A stretch of DNA of 64,000 bases from Blastopirellula marina (GTDB lineage: Bacteria; Planctomycetota; Planctomycetia; Pirellulales; Pirellulaceae), in contig NZ_PUIA01000003.1 in the NCBI RefSeq assembly GCF_002967715.1, positions 1 to 64,000 on the forward strand. The letters run 5' to 3'. The notes under the pieces were generated by a model. It was not told where the DNA came from, did no database searches, and saw only the letters and a program-made list of their open reading frames with translations. Of this stretch, positions 35,131-44,209 are shown piece by piece. The stretch's first letter is position 1. The number at the start of each line of letters is the position of its first letter. The position numbers and the translations under genes were made by a program.

Positions 35131-36837
35131 ATGCAGCGAAATATATTGACCTGGTGCTGGGCGGTTGTAGCGGCAGTCCTCTTTCCGGTATCAACCTACG
35201 CCGTTGGCTTTCATGGTGGTGGTGGATTCCATGGAGGTGGAATGGGAGGTCTCAGTGGCGGCTTTCATGGCGGCGGAGTCATGGCCGGTGGAGGTTTTCA
35301 TCCAGGGGGCGCAGGTGGTGCCGGACTCGGAGGCAACTTCGGCGGTGGGGGGTTAGGTGCTGGCGGCTTTGGAGGCGGTAACTTTGGTGGCGGTGGTTTA
35401 GGAGCCGGTGGCTTTGGCGGAGGAGACTTCGGCGGGGCTCATCTTCCCTCGGGTATGCACTTGCCGCAAAGCAACTTAAACCTTCCTTCTGGTGTCGCGG
35501 GGCGTTTCCCTGGGACGCTGAACCCATCGTCACTGCATTCTGGGGACGGTCTGGCCGGTATTGGGGAAAGTCACGCTGGCTTTCCTTCGTTCAGTTCGCA
35601 ACTGCCCAACGGCGGAAGACCGTCGTCAGGGCAATTACAAAGTTTTCTTGGCCTGCAGGGTGGCCCCCAGGCAGATGGCGGAATTCGCTCGAGTTTCCCC
35701 CCCGATGCTTCTAGCAAAGTTCGTGATCAGCTAAGTAATATTGTCGGACCTGGCAGTGCCGGAGCCAACAAGCTCAGCAGTTGGTTGGACAACAATCCTG
35801 ACCGTGCCGCGAAGCTAGATCAATGGGCCGACAAGGCGAAAGGCTCGGGGCTGGTCGGTGGTGGTGCGTTTAGTCAGAACCATCCCAACGCCAGCAATCA
35901 GATCGAGAAGTGGCTTGGTGGTGACGGTCCGAAGCCCGGGAGCGATTTTTGGGGCAAAGACCATCCGAACCTGGATAACAAGCTGCAGAACTTTCAGAAC
36001 AACGGCAATAAGTTCCAGAACATCCACGATAACCACATCGGCGGCAATTGGTGGAGTGTCAATCATCCTGAAATCACGCAGAATATCGAGAACCATTTCA
36101 ATTGGAATCGCCCTGGTAGTGATTGGTGGAGCCACGATCATCCCAACCTCCGGCCGTGGTACTACCAACATGATTGGCACAATCACGACTGGTGGTATTG
36201 GTGGGGCGGTGCTACTTGGGGCCGTATGACTTCGTGGTTCCCCTATTACGGTTGGGGGTCACCTATTTATTACGACTACGGTGACGGCGGCAACGTCGTA
36301 TATCAAGACAATTCTGTCTATGTCAACGGTCAAGATGTCGGCACACAAGAGCAGTACGCTCAGTCGGCGATGGACCTGGCAACGGTGCAGCCTACCGACA
36401 CGCAATCGAACAGCCAGCAGGACAACACGCAGGGTGATAACAGCCAGGGCGACCAGTTCCTGCCGCTGGGGACCTTCGCGATTTCGACCAGCGAAGAAGA
36501 CCCTAAGCCCACGCGGGTAATCCAACTGGCCGTCGACCATAATGGGATCATCAGTGGATCGTACTACAACACGTCGACCGACAAGTCGTACCTGGTGCAA
36601 GGGAAAGTCGACAAGCAGACGCAGCGCTGTGCGTTCACGGTAGGTGATAATTCGTCGACGGTCTTCGAGACCGGGATTTATAACCTGACCAAGAACGAAG
36701 TGCCGGTTCTGGTCCACTTTGGTACGGCCAGCACCAAGCACTACTTGCTGATTCGCATGGACCCGCCGAAAGACGCCAAGAAGGACGACAGCGGGGATGC
36801 TTCCAATAACGCTTCCGGAGAAGGATTGCCTTTCTAA
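35131..36837 (+). CDS. Exported Gly-rich, Trp/His-repeat protein (planctomycete type)
   Basis: A 568-aa exported protein. After the signal peptide comes a Gly-rich region (residues about 26-115) with a 15-residue repeat of GGNFGGGGLGAGGFG type. A middle region (about 180-330) carries short repeats ending in W and HP: PGSDFWGKDHPNL, GGNWWSVNHPEI, PGSDWWSHDHPNL, then an aromatic cluster HNHDWWYWWGGATWG. The C-terminal 130 residues (after a Gln/Asn/Ser linker) form a strand-rich domain (VIQLAVDHNGIISGSYYNTS ... LLIRMDPP). Similar proteins are sometimes annotated as mu-protocadherin-like in planctomycetes. Likely an envelope or matrix protein, co-transcribed with the SnoaL-like gene. Confidence 0.78.
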   Translation: MQRNILTWCWAVVAAVLFPVSTYAVGFHGGGGFHGGGMGGLSGGFHGGGVMAGGGFHPGGAGGAGLGGNFGGGGLGAGGFGGGNFGGGGLGAGGFGGGDFGGAHLPSGMHLPQSNLNLPSGVAGRFPGTLNPSSLHSGDGLAGIGESHAGFPSFSSQLPNGGRPSSGQLQSFLGLQGGPQADGGIRSSFPPDASSKVRDQLSNIVGPGSAGANKLSSWLDNNPDRAAKLDQWADKAKGSGLVGGGAFSQNHPNASNQIEKWLGGDGPKPGSDFWGKDHPNLDNKLQNFQNNGNKFQNIHDNHIGGNWWSVNHPEITQNIENHFNWNRPGSDWWSHDHPNLRPWYYQHDWHNHDWWYWWGGATWGRMTSWFPYYGWGSPIYYDYGDGGNVVYQDNSVYVNGQDVGTQEQYAQSAMDLATVQPTDTQSNSQQDNTQGDNSQGDQFLPLGTFAISTSEEDPKPTRVIQLAVDHNGIISGSYYNTSTDKSYLVQGKVDKQTQRCAFTVGDNSSTVFETGIYNLTKNEVPVLVHFGTASTKHYLLIRMDPPKDAKKDDSGDASNNASGEGLPF

Positions 36838-36865
36838 GGAAAAGTTTCTTCAGCATAAACTAATG

Positions 36866-36893
36866 ACATGCCCACGCTTGCGTGGGCATGTTT
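36866..36893 (+). terminator. Intrinsic terminator
   Basis: ACATGCCCACG (36866-36876) and CGTGGGCATGT (36881-36891) form a perfect 11-bp stem with a 4-nt loop, followed by TT. The T-run is short but the stem is very stable. It closes the SnoaL-like/Gly-rich operon. Confidence 0.75.
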
Positions 36894-37009
36894 CGTTCGA
36901 AGAAGCTTTGTTGGGCATAGCATAAATAAGTTGGCACTGGCGAGTGGCTTCGATAAACTGGGCGTATTCCCTCTTCTCTCTCTCTTCTTTTCGACGAGGC
37001 CAGTCGACC

Positions 37010-37873
37010 ATGTCCGATCAAGAATCGACCGCCATCTTAACGCCAGCCAACGACCCCGAAATGGTAGCAGCCGCCGAAAAAGCGCGGCAAACCTTCAAGT
37101 ACTTTTGGCGCGAGTTGTCGTGGGAACGCCGCCGAATCATTCCCGGGTTGGAAATTGCCGCGGTGAAAGCGACCTTCGAAGACCCTCCCGAATTTCGCAC
37201 CGACGATCCCAGTGAGCTTGAAAAAGAGCACATGTGGCTGATGGATGTCGATTACGACGGAAAGTACCTCAGCGGCACATTGATCAATTCGCCCCACTCC
37301 CTGAAGTCGGTGAAGGAAGGGGACCAGGTGAAGGTGCCTGGCAAGCAGATCTGCGATTGGATGTACGTAGTGTTCGGTAAAGTTTACGGTGGTTTTACGA
37401 TCGACCTGATGCGGTCACGTATGCCGGCTGGCGAACGCCGTGCGCACGACAATGCCTGGGGATTTGATTTCGGCCAGGTGGGCGTCGTCAACCTCGTACC
37501 GCCAGGTTACATCGGCGAGGAAGCCCCCAAGCAAGGCTTCTTCAGCAAGCTATTCGGAGGTGCCGCCAAAGAGGAGCAGCAGGACTACGCCAAGGTTGCC
37601 AATCACGAGCACCCCATGTCGGTCAACATGCGTCCCTCCTTCGAGGAAGCCTTGTCAGGCAGCCCCGAGATGCTCAACGAACCGGACGACAAAGGGTTTA
37701 CCTTCCTGCATCAGTTGGCCTTGGCAGGCTCTTTTGATGGCGTCGATGTTTGTTTGATAAACGGTGCCGATCCCAAGCGGCCAGCCGAAAACGGTATGAC
37801 GCCGTACATGTTGGCCAAGTCGCTGGGGTGGAAGAAGGTGATGAAGCGATTGGAAGAAACTGGTGGAGCTTAG
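37010..37873 (+). CDS. DUF2314 domain protein with ankyrin-like C-terminus
   Basis: A 287-aa protein. The DUF2314 part (residues about 25-155) includes KEHMWLMDVDYDGKYLSG, LINSPHSLKSVKEGDQVKV, ICDWMYVVFGKVYGGFTIDL, all family landmarks. The C-terminal part carries an ankyrin-type pair of helices (DKGFTFLHQLALAGSFDGVDVCLINGADP, NGMTPYMLAKSLGWKKVMKRL). Soluble, no signal peptide. The frame is open from 36944 but I prefer the ATG at 37010. A pyrimidine-only tract lies at 36967-36992 and only a weak GAGG precedes the start. Role unknown; DUF2314 proteins are often found with stress or virulence genes elsewhere. Confidence 0.85.
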   Translation: MSDQESTAILTPANDPEMVAAAEKARQTFKYFWRELSWERRRIIPGLEIAAVKATFEDPPEFRTDDPSELEKEHMWLMDVDYDGKYLSGTLINSPHSLKSVKEGDQVKVPGKQICDWMYVVFGKVYGGFTIDLMRSRMPAGERRAHDNAWGFDFGQVGVVNLVPPGYIGEEAPKQGFFSKLFGGAAKEEQQDYAKVANHEHPMSVNMRPSFEEALSGSPEMLNEPDDKGFTFLHQLALAGSFDGVDVCLINGADPKRPAENGMTPYMLAKSLGWKKVMKRLEETGGA

Positions 37874-37990
37874 TCGCGACTTTCAGCCGTAAAGAAGGAA
37901 TGAGCATTTGCAGGAAATCCGGGCAGCAAGCTACCTGGCCGCGTCTGACTTATTGGCACGGGAGGTTGGTCGATGGGATGTCATTGCTGA

Positions 37991-38449
37991 TTGGGTAGTG
38001 AGGCAGGGCTAAACCAGTTTGTCAAAGAGAACTCGCGCCGCCACCTTGTACTGCGTTTCGACGACATCGAAAAACCGATTGTCGGACAGAAGGAGGTTAC
38101 CTCGCAGCATATCGATCAGGCAATCGCGTTCGCCAAAGATGCTGAGAGACTGCTGGTTACGTGTCGGGCGGGACAAAGTCGCAGCGTTGCTTTGGCGTAT
38201 GTTCTGTCTTGCCAGTCCTTCGGTTCGACGTTAGCTATGGGAATGCTGAATGCCAAGCGTCACATACCGAATCAACTACTGATTCGTGAAGCTGCTCGTA
38301 TCCTAGGCGATCCGGAGATGGAAAACTGTTTTCAGAAATGGCGAACGGCCCATGCTCATCTAAAGCTCTCTGACTACTACGACGAGATTAATGATGAAGT
38401 ATCGGCATTCGAGCAAACTGGGATCGTTAATCAGATTTCGATCGAATGA
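37991..38449 (+). CDS. Dual-specificity phosphatase-like protein, N-terminus probably frameshifted
   Basis: The frame from TTG at 37991 gives 152 aa with the protein-tyrosine-phosphatase loop CRAGQSRS (VTCRAGQSRSVALAYVL), the C(x)5R active site. The family usually begins with more residues before LVLRFDDIEKP. Those residues appear in another frame: from TTG at 37908, which follows AGAAGGA with 8-bp spacing, the sequence reads EIRAASYLAASDLLA and REVGRWDVIAD and then needs a -1 shift around 37989-37991 to continue as LGSEAGLNQFVKEN. So the real gene probably starts near 37908 and is broken by an indel, or the assembly has an error. No shift-site heptamer is seen. Confidence 0.6.
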   Translation: MGSEAGLNQFVKENSRRHLVLRFDDIEKPIVGQKEVTSQHIDQAIAFAKDAERLLVTCRAGQSRSVALAYVLSCQSFGSTLAMGMLNAKRHIPNQLLIREAARILGDPEMENCFQKWRTAHAHLKLSDYYDEINDEVSAFEQTGIVNQISIE

Positions 38450-38483
38450 CTCTTAAACCCATCATGCCAGGACGCTTTTACCC

Positions 38484-39740
38484 GTGACCGAAGAACATCA
38501 ACTGCTTGAGTACATCGAAGAAGGAATCGTTGCGCACGGTGGCGAACTGGGGGGCTGGACACAGTTGTTTGATGGCCAGTTGAAATTGTTCGATGGACGT
38601 ATCACGCTGACTGGTGAGATTTACGAAGGGGAGCAAGGGCGGCGCGAGATGGCGCATTGCCATGTGTTTGCCACGCTACACGAGTATGACGACGAAGTCC
38701 TGGATGCGTGTGTCGTCGGGATGGGGGACGAACGCGACCAGGCGCTGCGCGAAGCGGCCGGGCTCTGGATTACCTGCGTGGCGGGGCCAATCAAATCTTT
38801 TCTCGACAACAAGCCTGTTTGCATGACCTGTCAGGCCGGTGTACAGGATGGTGACTTCTCGCATGGGTATGCACCGGGCGACTACGGCCTGCCGGGACTG
38901 CGAGCATTTGTCGGGCCATCTCTATCGCGGGGGATCGAGGATGAATCGATTCATGGGAAGCTCGACGACAGCAAGCCGTGGTTTCGCTACGCGGCCGAAT
39001 CGGCGGCTCCACGACGGGTGCACCTGGTCAAGGCGACCATCCTCTCGCACGGAAAAGAGGGATGGAAACGGGAGTTGGAAATCGACGGGCACGAGGTCTC
39101 TCACCACGACAACAATTGGCCGGCCGGTGTGCAGGGACCAGAATTCGGCTACGTGACGCGATTCGCCGTGTTCGAGTTTCCTCGGAACTCGGCGGAAATC
39201 GAGCACCGCAAGGAACTGGAACGCACCATCCATTATTTTGCCGAACATTTTACCGACTACGAAGACATCGATGCGCTCATGGAGACGATGGTCAAGCAAG
39301 GGTTTGACGCCGATCTTGTTCATGAGGTCGAGTCTCTTTCGACCATTGCGTTCGGACGACTTTACTTCGAGAACACCGGCATCACGTACTCGCCGACCAT
39401 CGTACGAGCTCGTCGCGATGGGACGATCGAAACGGACGTTCCTTTGATGGGGTTGCCGGCTTACTCGCGTGCCCGGGCGATCGGGGTCAAGATTTGGGAG
39501 ACGCTGCCCAAAGAGAAATGGCAACCGCTGATGCTGTACAACGCTGAATCGAATGCGATCCTCAATGCCCTGGAATCAGGGGCCAATGCCGACGATCTTA
39601 GTGGCATGCGGCTTTTTCCAAGCGTGGTGCCAGAGCGGGGAGTTTCGCAGGCAACGATGGATAAGGCGGTTGAAATGGTCTTCAATATGTCGAAAGCTGT
39701 CAGGCCGGCGAGTAAGAAGCCGTGGTGGAAGTTCTGGTAG
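38484..39740 (+). CDS. Unrecognised protein, N-terminal half possibly DUF6348-like
   Basis: A 418-aa soluble protein beginning with GTG (AGGA lies about 10 bp upstream). Residues about 1-240 (YDDEVLDACVVGMGDERDQALREAAGLWITCVAGPIKSFLD, then PGDYGLPGLRAFVGPSLSRG) resemble the DUF6348 group; the rest (about 250-418) is a second domain ending with SKKPWWKFW. There is no signal peptide and no catalytic motif I recognise. It follows the phosphatase-like gene closely and is followed by the TPR lipoprotein. Function unknown. Confidence 0.65.
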   Translation: MTEEHQLLEYIEEGIVAHGGELGGWTQLFDGQLKLFDGRITLTGEIYEGEQGRREMAHCHVFATLHEYDDEVLDACVVGMGDERDQALREAAGLWITCVAGPIKSFLDNKPVCMTCQAGVQDGDFSHGYAPGDYGLPGLRAFVGPSLSRGIEDESIHGKLDDSKPWFRYAAESAAPRRVHLVKATILSHGKEGWKRELEIDGHEVSHHDNNWPAGVQGPEFGYVTRFAVFEFPRNSAEIEHRKELERTIHYFAEHFTDYEDIDALMETMVKQGFDADLVHEVESLSTIAFGRLYFENTGITYSPTIVRARRDGTIETDVPLMGLPAYSRARAIGVKIWETLPKEKWQPLMLYNAESNAILNALESGANADDLSGMRLFPSVVPERGVSQATMDKAVEMVFNMSKAVRPASKKPWWKFW

Positions 39741-39812
39741 AGCCAACGCAACAAGACTAAAATCGATGGCAACGATTCGGATTGACCGCTCCTTTCTCTT
39801 AGATCGATTGTC

Positions 39813-40520
39813 ATGACAAAACTCACTTCTGCCGCGGTATGTCTTATCGCGATCTTCTTTCTTGCTGGCTGCGACATCCAGAAGAGCGGAGACGCGCTGG
39901 TCGAAGATGGGGCCGTCTATTACGACGAGGGTAACTACGCCGAGGCCATTCCTTACTTCGAGGATGCTCTCAAGAAGCCGTTGATTAATTACAACAAAAG
40001 TGAAGTGCTGACAATGATCGGCAACTGCTACAACGAGCTGGATGAGTACGAGGAGTCGATCAAGTACCACAACATGGCGATCAAGGAGAACCCGAAGAAT
40101 CACATGGCGTATGTGAACAAGGGAGTAGTCTGCCGGTTGCTGGGTGAGTTCGATGAGGCGGAAAAGATGTACAACAAGGCCTTGGAGATCGAGCCCAATT
40201 ATGCCGAGCTTCACGTCAGCCTGGGGGCTCTCTATATCCACCAGGAAGAATACGAAAAGGCGGTCGTTCATCTGGAGAAGGGAGTCGAGTTGGACGACTC
40301 ATTGGCTGTCGCGCACTCGAATCTGGCATTTGCCTATGCCACCGTAGGCCGCTTTGAAGACGCCGATCGCGAGTTGAAGAAGGCTATCGTCCGAGGATAC
40401 GATCACCCTGAGTTGATCAAGGAACGGATCGACTCGTTTAAGGCCATCGCCAACGAGACGCCAGCGCCCGATGAGGCGGGTGCCGATGAGCCGGACGAAG
40501 ATCAATCATCCGGAAAATAA
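39813..40520 (+). CDS. TPR-repeat lipoprotein
   Basis: A 235-aa protein with a lipoprotein signal ending in LAGC (Cys20), so it should be anchored to a membrane, followed by at least four tetratricopeptide repeats (about residues 30-205; AVYYDEGNYAEAIPYFEDAL, MIGNCYNELDEYEESIKYHN, VCRLLGEFDEAEKMYNKAL, LYIHQEEYEKAVVHLEKGV, AYATVGRFEDADRELKKAI). The end is acidic. TPR proteins serve as adaptors. The 3' end overlaps the convergent next gene by 19 bp. Confidence 0.88.
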   Translation: MTKLTSAAVCLIAIFFLAGCDIQKSGDALVEDGAVYYDEGNYAEAIPYFEDALKKPLINYNKSEVLTMIGNCYNELDEYEESIKYHNMAIKENPKNHMAYVNKGVVCRLLGEFDEAEKMYNKALEIEPNYAELHVSLGALYIHQEEYEKAVVHLEKGVELDDSLAVAHSNLAFAYATVGRFEDADRELKKAIVRGYDHPELIKERIDSFKAIANETPAPDEAGADEPDEDQSSGK

Positions 40521-41602
40521 TCGAACTCATCCAAGCACAAGTCGGCCTCGCCAGCAGCAACAAGCGGGTAAGGGCCGAAGCTGCCACCGTGATCGATCTG
40601 GCGTGGTCCAGGACTGTAGAGCAGAAAGCTCTGAATCGAGCGGCGAAAAATTCCTTGCCACTGGGGGCGATAGATAAAGTCCGTTCCCGTGAATGGATCA
40701 GGCGGAAGTGCCGGCAAGGCACCTGGAATCAGTTCGGCAAGTTGCCGAGGATAACTTCCGGTCATCCATCGGTATTTACGAATCGCCGTGTCGAGGGTCA
40801 TCAGCCGATACTGCGCCACAGTGCGGTTTTCGAGTTCGGTGTAGCTGTTCGAACGTTCCGAGTAAGGCAACTTCGATTGGTAGTTAGCCATCTCAATAAC
40901 CATCTCAACTAACTCGTAGTATTGCGAGATCTCTTCCTGAGACATCTTTTTTGCCTCTTCTTCGGGAAGTTCGTAGGTGGACGGATCGATCGGTTCTTCA
41001 GGGTATTGAACCGTCTCCTCCCAGTGTTGATCCCGCTGGAGTACCTCATTCCAGTCATCGCGTTCTGATTCCAGTTGAGCAATGCGTACCAGCAAGTGGG
41101 AAAGCGTGGCTTCGTCGTATTCGCTTCGCCACTGTCGAAGCAAGTCGATGCCGCTGCCAGAGATTGCCCATCCAACCATGTGATCGCACAAAAGCCCTCC
41201 GCGACCGGTTGCTCCTGCTAAGTCGAGAAGGTCGAGACCAATGGATGCGACATCTGCCCAGCGTTTCTCGAAACCGGCGAGACGCCCCTCAATCGCAAAT
41301 GCCCTGGCCAGGTCGCGCAGACGCTGCATGTTCGGGCTGTTGTCGGCGAAAAAATTGGCCTCGTATACCAAGTGAATGCGGCAGTTGGGCCCGAGGTGAG
41401 TTCGGGCCAGCGCGAGTGCTTCCTGGTTATGTTCTACCTCGCGGCGAAGTGTTTCGATGTCGTCGCTATCGATCAGGTCGTAATAGTCATCATCAAATAC
41501 GACCTGCGAGGCCGCTTGGATCAGGCGGAGATAAGGCGTTTCAGACAAGGGAACACCGCGAAAGGGAACATGATATGGAGCTTCATGCATTTTATCGAGC
41601 AA
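40502..41602 (-). CDS. Unrecognised protein with pseudopilin-like C-terminal tail
   Basis: A 366-aa protein. The N-terminal two thirds are helical (LRDLARAFAIEGRLAGFEKRW, IGLDLLDLAGATGRGGLL, LSHLLVRIAQLESERDDW). The C-terminal 90 residues have the pattern YRLMTLDTAIRKYRWMTGSYP, LAELIPGALPALPPDPFTG and LLYSPGP, the same order seen at the end of type II pseudopilins and related planctomycete proteins. No signal peptide is evident, and the ATG at 41602 may be followed by other starts. Convergent with the TPR lipoprotein gene and divergent from the ABC transporter pair. Role unknown. Confidence 0.6.
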   Translation of the reverse strand: MLDKMHEAPYHVPFRGVPLSETPYLRLIQAASQVVFDDDYYDLIDSDDIETLRREVEHNQEALALARTHLGPNCRIHLVYEANFFADNSPNMQRLRDLARAFAIEGRLAGFEKRWADVASIGLDLLDLAGATGRGGLLCDHMVGWAISGSGIDLLRQWRSEYDEATLSHLLVRIAQLESERDDWNEVLQRDQHWEETVQYPEEPIDPSTYELPEEEAKKMSQEEISQYYELVEMVIEMANYQSKLPYSERSNSYTELENRTVAQYRLMTLDTAIRKYRWMTGSYPRQLAELIPGALPALPPDPFTGTDFIYRPQWQGIFRRSIQSFLLYSPGPRQIDHGGSFGPYPLVAAGEADLCLDEFDYFPDD

Positions 41603-41706
41603 GGAGGAATCTCGATATCAAATTGTTACTCGCCCCTGCGAACCAATATTCTCGACTCGCGAGCGAATAGATCTTACGATGTGGCGATTCATTGAAAGGG
41701 TTTTCG

Positions 41707-42447
41707 TTGAGTAGTCCCACCATTCATTTTGAAAACACGGGTCGAAACTTTCGCGGCAAATGGGCATTGCGCGGCATGAATGCGACCATTTCCCCAGGCA
41801 CCATCTGTGGCGTGCTGGGAGCGAACGGGGCAGGGAAGTCGACGCTGCTGCGTCTTTTGGCCGGGTGGCTACCGGTGAGTGAAGGACGCATTCTGGTGGA
41901 CGAGTCTCCCATGCGTCCAACGGCCATTCATCTGCGACGTCAGGCGATGCTGTTGGATGATGCCACTGGGCCCACTAAGCGTGAAAATGGGGCTTCCGTA
42001 CAAGACCTGTGTGATACGATCGACAACTACCAGGCCGATCGACCTGGTATCGAAAACGAAGTGGCCGATTGGTTCGAGAAGCTTGACGTTATCTCGGTAT
42101 ACAAGTCTCGCCCGGGCGAGATGTCGAAAGGGCAGGCCTACAAGATCGCCATGATCGGCTTGTTCGTCACCGCACCGCATGTGTGGCTATTGGACGAACC
42201 ATTCTCGGCCGGACTCGATGCCAGCGGCCTGCGAATTCTGGAAGAGCAAATGGCCCAGCATGCCGCGGCAGGCGGGATTGTACTCTTCAGTAGCCAATGG
42301 CCGGAGCACGCACGCCGCCTGGCCGACTGGGCACTGGTGCTACATGAAGGTAGCCTGGAATGGAGTGCCACGCCAGAGACTTTGCCGACGGCCAAGGAAA
42401 CACCTCCGTCACTGCAAGCCGTGTTGCAAGGTCTGGGCCCTCAATGA
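41707..42447 (+). CDS. ABC transporter ATP-binding protein
   Basis: A roughly 247-aa ATPase. Walker A GANGAGKSTLL, signature-like MSKGQAYKIAMIG and Walker B VWLLDEPFSAGLDASGL are present; the signature is MSKGQ, shorter than the usual LSGGQ. I use TTG at 41707, 7 bp after GAAAGGG; TTG at 41692 (in frame, 5 codons earlier) is the alternative. It is followed by a large membrane protein gene with an ATGA overlap, so the two form an ABC-2-type exporter pair. Substrate unknown. Confidence 0.88.
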   Translation: MSSPTIHFENTGRNFRGKWALRGMNATISPGTICGVLGANGAGKSTLLRLLAGWLPVSEGRILVDESPMRPTAIHLRRQAMLLDDATGPTKRENGASVQDLCDTIDNYQADRPGIENEVADWFEKLDVISVYKSRPGEMSKGQAYKIAMIGLFVTAPHVWLLDEPFSAGLDASGLRILEEQMAQHAAAGGIVLFSSQWPEHARRLADWALVLHEGSLEWSATPETLPTAKETPPSLQAVLQGLGPQ

Positions 42448-44183
42448 CCGACAAGCCCCAGGAAGAGACGCTCGACCGACGCGTCAAGCAGCGACTGCAA
42501 TCGCGGTACGTTCGATGGCTGGCACGAAACAAGCCGGATACGTTTTACTTTTGGGAACCGTGGCGGCGGTTACAACGGTTGGTACGGCGTATCCTTCAAG
42601 TACTCTGGCGATTATTCGATATTCTGGTACCGGAATGGTTGTTCCTCGGTTTTGGAGCAATCGCCTGCCTCGCTTTGGCGGTCGGAATTCTTTACATGTG
42701 CGGCTGCTTCGCATGGGCTGTATTCCACGATTCACCAGCGAGCGAGCCGCTTTCAATTGATGACCAGGCGCATGTTGGCTTCTACCGATTAGCGGTCATG
42801 CAGTTTGCGGCTCTGTTGGCCTTGATCCCCATGGGGATTTCGTTCCGCGACGGATCCGATGAAAGTCGTGACTTCAAACGAGTGATGTTCAGGGGCCATC
42901 GACGCGTTCAAGTAGGCGTCATTCGTATGTTTGCCGGGGGAACTATCTTGCTGTCGTGGATCGCCGCGGCTCTAATTCCGCTCGATCTACCGTCGTATGT
43001 CTCTGGCATGATCGCAACCGGCATGACGGGGACGATTTTGTTTTGGTCGGCTCAGTGGGTAAGTCTCTGGCTGGGGCGATTGGGCATTCTTACAGAAAAT
43101 AAAAGTGTCAAAGATATCAGCATCTTTGTCGGCCTGATGTTTTGCCTGTTAGCTTTTCTCTTTTGCCTTCTCCCTGAAAACATATTGTATGCGAAGTACC
43201 TGGCTTGGTTGGGCCCCACCGGTTGGCTTAACGATCAAGCACGGCAAATTGGGTATGGGAACTGGAGACATGCTAGTCTGCTGATCGGTACATGGTGCGT
43301 GTTATTGGTTGGAGGTCTTGTTGCACGTCACCAGGTAAAAACCTGGAAGCACCGTCGCCTGGTCCTCAAACGAAGCTATCCCAATCCAGACGATGTCAAG
43401 GATTCGAAGCGGAGAAGTGAAATATCACTTACTGATATTTCAGCGGATTTTCGCAACCGATTAAGTGGTGTGCCAGCTAGCTGGCGCGAGTGGCTCTTAC
43501 CGGCTTGGATTCGACTGGCGCGAATGCTAGTCGTAACGATGGCCATTTGCGGTCTTGTTTCGCAGGGCGTAGCTTACTTCGTTCATATGGTTATCACGAG
43601 CCTAGGTGAGCCGAATCAACAGCTCGTACGCAGCGAACTGCTGCTTGTTTATATCGCGATTGGAATCATGGTGGGGACCCTGGAAATATGTGGTCTCCAT
43701 AATCATGATCTGGCATGTCGCTCTCCGCTGGAGGAACAGCCTCTGTCGCCGTGGGGGCTTTGGAAACGGTTGCAATTCAGGGGCTTGATTCGCATTCCCC
43801 TGACAGTCTTATGCACTCTGCCAATGTTGATCATTCCGATCATCGTTAATCAGGGTGACCCAATCTTACCGCTGTCGGCGCTTGGGCTAGTCCTTTCCGC
43901 GGCCTTCGCCCTGCGAACTCTGGTCGCCGCAATCATTACTCAGCAAGTCATCTATCGCGAAATGGAAGATCTCTTAGCAGCTGGGCTCTCGCTACTAGTG
44001 ATGGGGCTGGCATTCGGAGTGCTGGTAGTGATCATGTTGGCTGCGATACCTGACTACCCGGGAAGCTATCCCGTGGCATGGCGTCAGCTGGCAGCCCATG
44101 GTAGCTCGCTGCTTTTGTTTTTCATCGCGACACGCGTGTGGTTGTTTACACCTTGGCTGGCAGACGGAACGTCGAAAGAGTAG
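42444..44183 (+). CDS. Large polytopic membrane protein, ABC partner
   Basis: A 579-aa protein whose ATG overlaps the stop of the ATPase gene by the four bases ATGA. It has a basic N-terminal region (RRVKQRLQSRYVRWLARN), a first helix pair near residues 70-130, and about ten further hydrophobic segments spread along the sequence, with a cytosolic loop (RRLVLKRSYPNPDDVKDSKRRS). No ABC-2 permease motif is obvious, so it is assigned as partner by position only. A strong bidirectional terminator follows. Confidence 0.8.
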   Translation: MTDKPQEETLDRRVKQRLQSRYVRWLARNKPDTFYFWEPWRRLQRLVRRILQVLWRLFDILVPEWLFLGFGAIACLALAVGILYMCGCFAWAVFHDSPASEPLSIDDQAHVGFYRLAVMQFAALLALIPMGISFRDGSDESRDFKRVMFRGHRRVQVGVIRMFAGGTILLSWIAAALIPLDLPSYVSGMIATGMTGTILFWSAQWVSLWLGRLGILTENKSVKDISIFVGLMFCLLAFLFCLLPENILYAKYLAWLGPTGWLNDQARQIGYGNWRHASLLIGTWCVLLVGGLVARHQVKTWKHRRLVLKRSYPNPDDVKDSKRRSEISLTDISADFRNRLSGVPASWREWLLPAWIRLARMLVVTMAICGLVSQGVAYFVHMVITSLGEPNQQLVRSELLLVYIAIGIMVGTLEICGLHNHDLACRSPLEEQPLSPWGLWKRLQFRGLIRIPLTVLCTLPMLIIPIIVNQGDPILPLSALGLVLSAAFALRTLVAAIITQQVIYREMEDLLAAGLSLLVMGLAFGVLVVIMLAAIPDYPGSYPVAWRQLAAHGSSLLLFFIATRVWLFTPWLADGTSKE

Positions 44184-44209
44184 ATCGTTCTGGGGGAGCG
44201 GCCAAAACA

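Noticed and set aside
37983-38000. Programmed frameshift in the phosphatase gene
   Set aside because: No slippery heptamer or downstream structure was seen at the junction; an indel is the simpler explanation, though unproven.
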